Positions 58,018-64,000 of a stretch of 64,000 bases of DNA are shown piece by piece. Position 1 is the stretch's first letter, and every line of letters begins with the position of its first letter. The stretch is from Azadirachta indica. Its lineage: Eukaryota; Streptophyta; Magnoliopsida; Sapindales; Meliaceae. The stretch lies in NCBI GenBank assembly GCA_022749755.1, contig CM040447.1:3804545-3868544 (forward strand), given 5' to 3'. Under the pieces are notes generated by a model. That model worked only from the letters and a program-made list of their open reading frames with translations. It ran no database searches and was not told the DNA's origin. The translations under genes and the position numbers were made by a program.

Positions 58018-60200
58018 TCTCAATTTTTATTTTAATTTTTGTCTTTAAATAGTATTTATTTTTTATTTCAACGTCACAATACAGTTAAAATATAAATTTA
58101 AGTAAAATTTAAATTTTATTAATATGTTTATTTTCTTACTTTATTTATTTAAATATAGATATTAAATTATTTAATTTTATTTAAAAAAAAAAAAATTTAA
58201 GATTAATATATTGATATAATATCTTTAAAAAATCAAGAACTAATATATGAATTTGTTAATATATATAAATATTTAATAATAAATTGAGAGTATTATAGAA
58301 AAATAAAATTTTTCATTCATTAATCGGTGGTACCGTGACTTTTCATGTAAATTGATAATATCAATTAAAGGATTAAGATTTCTTTTGAATATTTTTAAAT
58401 CACTATGATTAATTAATCTATTAAGCCAAATCTTCAAAACTAAAATGTTTTTCCCCTTTCGAAAATATGGTTATAAAATTCATTTAATCTTTAATATATT
58501 GAGTTTATATAATAATAAATGAAAGTACAGTTTCTCAAATCATTGATTGCCATGTGTGTATATGCATATTCCAAAGTTACAAATATAAATATAGAAATAT
58601 CAATATAATAATTTAAATTTTTTATGGAATTTTATCACATTCTTCCTTAAAATTTAGATATATATTACGTGAAGAGAAAAAATAAAAATTATATTATATA
58701 TTTTTCTTATAGTATTCGACACCTAATCTTAAATAGTAAATGTACTAAAATACCCTCAATTACATAAATTTGAGACGAATTTTTTCAACAGATATGGTGA
58801 TGTAGCTAATTGGTATTTGTGTTTATGTGTTAGTTAATTTATTCAACTTTGTAAAGTGAGTAAAATGACTATTATACTCTTAATGATTCAAAAAAAAATC
58901 ATACAAAGACTTTGCAGTACATTTTAAAATAATTCATATTTTAAAAGCAAAAAAATTCATATTTGGCACAATTATCCTTATAATTTATGTACTCCGATTA
59001 TTACTGATTTATCTATATTTTATCACAATATACTAATAGGAATACAAATTCTTTACAAAAATTATTGAAAAAAGGGACATTTATTTCAATAGTTGTGTAA
59101 AAACCTAGCTTGAGGTCAGCCTTATATTGTAGTTTTACCCCTATTCTAAATTCAAAATAGATATAATTATTATGAAAAAATATGATCTGTGTTGCTTGAG
59201 AGATGGGGAAAAAGTAAAAGACATGAAAAAATAGTTTTTACTATCTCTCTCCATTATTGTTGAATATTGAAAGAGATTTTTGTATAATAAAAATTGAGTT
59301 CCAATCACTCGGTACCAATTATTCTATTTTTTAGGGTAAAGTCCTTTTAGTCTTAAAGTTTGGTATAATATTTTTGTTAGTCGTAGTGGTTTAAAAAATA
59401 TGCTTAAAAACTTCAATTAATTAAAACATAATAATTATATTCTCATATAATATTAGTTATTTAAGAAAATTAACAAATAAGTTTTTAAAATTTAAGTAAA
59501 TAGAATATATTAATTAATGAAATAATATTATTATTTTATGACACATTAATGATATAAATATTTATTAATATATTATGAATATATTATTTTCATTATTTTA
59601 TTTATATTTTAAATATATATACATATATTTTATTTAAATTACAATATAATCATAAATATTTATTATAAATATGCAGTAAAATTAATAAATAAATTTATAT
59701 ATATTTTTTATTATTAAATAAATATTTATTTAAGCTTTATTTTTATTTAATTTTTAATAATTACAAATGTGTAATTCATTTTTTTATTTAATTTCTCACA
59801 AATAATTATAATACAATTATTTTATTAATATATAATTACAATAATATTTTATTTATTTAATTAATCTATTTTACATAAATTTATTATATTTTCTCAAATT
59901 TTCGAGATTTATTTGTTATTTTTTCTTAAATAACTATTATTATATGTCAATATAATTGTTATTTTTAATAAATTGAAACTTTTAAAAATATTGTTAAAAC
60001 TATTAAGATTAATAAGAGTATTAAATCAAATGTTTGAGATTAAAAGAGTTTTTATCTTTTTTTTAATGGAAAAAAATAATAAATGACATCAGAGAATTAA
60101 GGATTAAATAGAGAATAAATATTATCTTATTCTTATTTTCTCATTTCTTCCATTTAATAGCACATTAAATTAGGTCAATTTATTGTCGTGCTAGAACCCA
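58018..60200. other. Gene-free, extremely AT-rich DNA upstream of UVR8
   Basis: No gene or complete element. 59280-59400 contains a phrase common at plant transposon ends (TTTTAGTCTTAAAGTTTGGT). From about 60090 a partial copy of the downstream tandem unit begins (CATTTCTTCCATTTAATAGC, also at about 61108 and 61780). Confidence 0.6.
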
Positions 60201-60207
60201 ATTAGAA

Positions 60208-60400
60208 TAAATCATATTTAAGACTTTCTAGTTTAGTAAAATTGACGATTCCTCGTGTTTCGTGAAGGACATGGCAACAATACATTGATATAATGTGTTG
60301 ACTAATACCACGTCTTTCTAATTTTGTATCTCAATTATTTTAAATCTTAAATAATACGAACGTTACCCATCACTCTCACGTCATTTATGGGGCTGTTTAT
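60208..60400. repeat. UVR8-upstream duplicate P2
   Basis: Direct copy of P1 (57831-58017), displaced about 2.38 kb further from UVR8. Confidence 0.85.
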
Positions 60401-60874
60401 CTGTTTGTCTTAATTTATAATCGTCTAAATTTATTTATTTAATTAAGTATTTTTTTTAATTTGACAATAATTTCTTGACATTTTTCCTATTAAATAAAAA
60501 GTCAATTCTTTTGTGGATGAATTTGGAAAATCTGACTAAATTTTATTATATATCTTTTTATACTATATTTTCGATAAAAATAAATAAACAAATTATTCAA
60601 ATTCATATATTTGAGTTTGTTTACAATTGAGACTAACGAGTATTAAATCAAGAAAAAAAAACAAATGTTACCTTAAAGTTTTTCAAATACAGCTTTTTGA
60701 AATAAATCTTTTATTCGTAGAGTTTTTATAAATAAAATTTTTAATAAAAATTTATTAATTGTTTGTTTGTTACAAATAACTTTTAGAAAAGTTTAAGTAA
60801 TTAATTTAATAGAAAAATTTTTAATGTTTTATTTTTAAAAAATAATGTAAAATTTTTAAAATAAAATAATAGTA

Positions 60875-61305
60875 TTTTATATATGAGACGATGAAGAAGT
60901 AATATTAAGAAACAATAAATAAATGCATCTTTTGTTAGTATCTAATTTATAAATATTTTGCATTATTAAACATTAGCAAGTGCTTGATTACTATTTTATC
61001 ATTCATATAATTTTCCTATTTAAATGACATAAGAGAAAATAGTCAAATAAAGAATTAACGTTCCCTTATTCTCGTTTTTCCTTTATAGAGTTATGATATC
61101 TACATCATTTCTTCCATTTAATAGCACATTAAATTAGGTCAATTATAGCTCATTTAGAATTACTCTTAATTAGATTAAAGTGAGCATTAGACCGTTAAAA
61201 TTTATTTTGAATATTTGATAAATTTTTAAAAAATTATTTTTGACCAAATTTTCAAGAGCATATCTTTACCCACTTTCCAAAATCTATTTTTTAAATTCAA
61301 TTTTT
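60875..61305. repeat. Tandem unit D1
   Basis: Direct repeat of 61539-61980, offset about 674 bp and visually about 95% alike across most of the length (for example GCATTATTAAACATTAGCAA at 60960 and 61634). No open frame. Confidence 0.95.
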
Positions 61306-61538
61306 AAAATAAAATGATGATATTTTAGATAATTTCAATTTTTAAAAAAGGTGAAGAAACTTTACTGTTAAAAATTAAAATTTTGAAATTCTTCTAGTAG
61401 AAAGAAAATAATTTTTTTAATTTTCAAAAACTCTTCTCTAATGTTAACTAAGTGACATCCAAAAATTGAAAAAAAAAATTTATTATTAAAAAAATTTTTT
61501 GGCTAATGAAAATACTAAATCAAAGGGGCACTAATTAT

Positions 61539-61980
61539 TTTTATATATATGAGGTGATGAAGAAGTAATATTAAGTGTATTAGTAATAATAAATAAAGGA
61601 ATATTTTGTTAGTATCTAATTTATAAATATTTTGCATTATTAAACATTAGCAAGTGCTTGAGTACTATTTTATCATTCATATAATTTTTCTATTTAAATG
61701 ACATTAAAGAAAATAGTCAAATAAAGAATTAACGTTTCCTTATTCTCATTTTTCCTTTATAGAGTTATGATGTCTACATCATTTCTTCCATTTAATAGCA
61801 CATTAAATTAGGTCAATTATAGCCCATTTAGAATTACTCTTAAATAGATTAAAGTGAGCATTGAACCGCTAAAATTTATTTTGAATATTTGATAAAATTT
61901 TTAAAAAATTGTTTTTGACCAAATTTTCAAAAGCATATCTTTACCTACTTTCCAAAATCTGTTTTTCAAATTCAATTTTA
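61539..61980. repeat. Tandem unit D2
   Basis: Second copy of D1. The high similarity implies that this duplication is younger than P1/P2. A diverged, shorter third copy is at about 60090-60185. Confidence 0.95.
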
Positions 61981-64000
61981 TCTTCCTATGTAATTTCATA
62001 TATTTGGCCCTCCATAAATTATATAATCCAAAATTAACCTTTAATAAAATTTCAAAGTCCAATTATTTAAATTATTTTCCTTTATTTCTTTTTTTTCTCT
62101 GTATAGTTTTTATTATTTGAAAATACAATTTTCTACTTCAATTACCGTTTCATTATGATTTTATGATATCATACAATTTAAAACTGAAAATCGATATTAT
62201 GATAAATTTTTTATTATGATTTTATGATATAATACAATATTGGAACTATATTATTTAATAATAAATTTTTTTGTTTATAAATTATTTTATACTACATATA
62301 TATTGATGGATAGGCAAATGTTTAAGTGTAACTTCTATTCAACATTATGTCCATTTGAATCATTTGTATTATTATAATATTTTAATAACAAAATTTATCA
62401 AATGGAAATAAACTGCTTTTCAAACTCGCAATACTTTTAAATATAAAACTTTTGTCAAATACTGACTCTTTTTAATGTTTATTATGTCTAAAATATAATA
62501 AAATTAAATTATTTTAAAATCCACAATAATTCCAAATTGGTATTTAAATACACCTTTTTTTTTTTTCTTTCCTACCCTAAAGTAGTTTAATCCTTTTTAA
62601 TCTCAATTTCAGTGTATATACTTTTCATATTGCATAGGGCTTGAATGAATATTAAAAAAATCGCATAAAAAAGAGTTAAAAAATAAAAAATAAAGTGTAG
62701 AGTTTTAAACAAAATCATATTATGTCATGTAGATTAAATTTACAACCATTGGTTATATTAGAAATAAATTTAGATATAACTCAATCTAAAACCTATTTTA
62801 AGGGATGAGGGTGCTCAATAAACATATAAAGAAAATAGCAGTTCAATACGATAACGACGTAGAACAATTAACAGGTTATATGTACAAGCAATCCTAACTA
62901 TACAGGTGTTCCCTCCAACATTTTATATTTGTCTAAAAATCTTAACCCTAAATATATTTTGCTAAACTTCCTCTTTGTGCCAAAAAATTAAAAAAAAAAA
63001 ATTGATTTTCTTCTTTGCAGAAGAAGACGACTTTCCAAGAAAATGAAACTCAATAGGGTTTCCTACTCTCTCTTTTCTCTAACACACTCTGATTTATTTG
63101 TGTGGTCATTGAAGAAGTTGTTTTCTCATTAATTAATGTGGACTTTGTGTTGTATGCAAGTGGAGAAATCGAGATATATTTTTAAGACAAAGACTATATA
63201 AAGAATAGAGCTCCTGATTCTGTCTATTTTTCAATGGGGTTGAAAGGGCCCTAATCAAATTTTTTTTTTTTTTTTGGGTTTTTATTCGAGAAGTTAAAAG
63301 TAGATATAGATATATATATATATATAATTATTAATATATAGTAATTAAACAATATCTTTCTTTTTCTTATTATGCAATGTTAATTAATTAATATTTAGTG
63401 AATTTTGATAATGCCATTATTTTATTTTATTTTATTTTTCATCATTATCATTAAAATAACAATAATAACCAGGTCTAAATCTAAAGCCAGCTAGGTAATT
63501 TAGTTCACATAATATTTAAATATATTATAAGCTTTTGGAGAAAACGGCAATTTCCACGAGTTTTTGGTTAATCTTATAAGCCCCTGACTTTTGAAAAAAT
63601 ATTAAAATATCCCCCTAAGACACTATTCTAGACACTATTTTAGACATAAGTTTACTATTTTACTTCTTAACTGTTAAAAATATATAAAATAATTCAATTA
63701 TCCTTTTTTTTACTTCATAAGAATCAATATAATTTTATTATAATATTTAAATTTAAAAACTATAATAATATTTTAATTTTTAATTATTTTTCTTTTAATT
63801 ATTTATTATTTTTTTATAATATTATTATACATATTTTTTAAAATTAATCATTTTATTTAAATGGTCTATTTTAAGAAAGCTTCCTAATTGTCAATTTTTT
63901 ACAACATTAATCATAAGAAAATTTTAACAACATTAATTGTAAAATCTTTTACAGCATAAAATTTGTTATAAAAAATGTTCTAGTTGTAAAAAATTAATTG
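61981..64000. other. Gene-free AT-rich DNA at right edge
   Basis: No gene supported within the window. A TATATAAAG word at about 63196-63204 follows T/C-rich sequence (63060-63110) and could belong to a promoter of a gene beyond the edge, but no coding sequence follows before 64000. A T-run lies near 63260 and a (TA)n tract near 63312-63326. Confidence 0.5.

Noticed and set aside
63030..63240. Possible miRNA hairpin or gene start near the right edge
   Set aside because: No stable hairpin containing a known miRNA was seen and no exon follows before the window ends.

Overview
This is nuclear DNA from a flowering plant, almost certainly a eudicot. It is very AT-rich and dominated by transposons. 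Two intact intron-containing plant genes sit in it, with canonical plant splice sites, T/A-rich introns and plant-specific families. No bacterial, organellar or viral gene layout is visible. The species cannot be fixed from the sequence.

The two genes I consider functional are: (1) an amino acid permease of the AAP family (+ strand, 28699-30613, six exons, 481 codons before the stop) with a TATA box 128 bp upstream of the ATG; and (2) a UVR8-type UV-B photoreceptor (- strand, 57396 down to 49047, twelve exons, 446 codons before the stop). All UVR8 exons join in frame, the three GWRHT tryptophan repeats and the C-terminal VP motif are kept, and one intron appears to use a GC donor.

The rest is layered mobile DNA. 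1325-2628 is a solo LTR with a perfect 5-bp duplication (ATTAG). 4750-6200 is the N-terminal piece of a Mutator-like element (MULE). 6580-13440 is a decayed LINE (- strand; zinc-knuckle region, endonuclease, reverse transcriptase and RNase H in order), interrupted by an LTR-like insert and by an AT-rich insert. 13975-19632 is a complete-ended MULE with ~115-bp terminal inverted repeats (TIRs), a 9-bp target duplication (8/9) and a transposase whose catalytic and zinc-binding residues are mutated. 19753-20433 is a small MULE-derived MITE with its own 8/9 duplication. 33471-42132 is a second MULE of the Ulp1-carrying (Kaonashi) type with an 8/9 duplication. It carries a forward transposase remnant and a reverse DUF1985/Ulp1 protease remnant whose active-site Cys is Tyr, and it sits inside an older TIR element (31479-42393).

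A non-coding block of about 1-1.6 kb occurs at 3036-4745, again at 20455-21590 and partly at 22310-22535, so the left part of the window is an old local duplication since invaded by transposons. A palindromic MITE family occurs four times, mostly abutting (TA)n tracts. The DNA upstream of UVR8 has been duplicated in several rounds. At 26148-26440 a G-box, TATA box and short leader followed by ATG-CAG and a splice donor look like a transcription start with no recognisable product.
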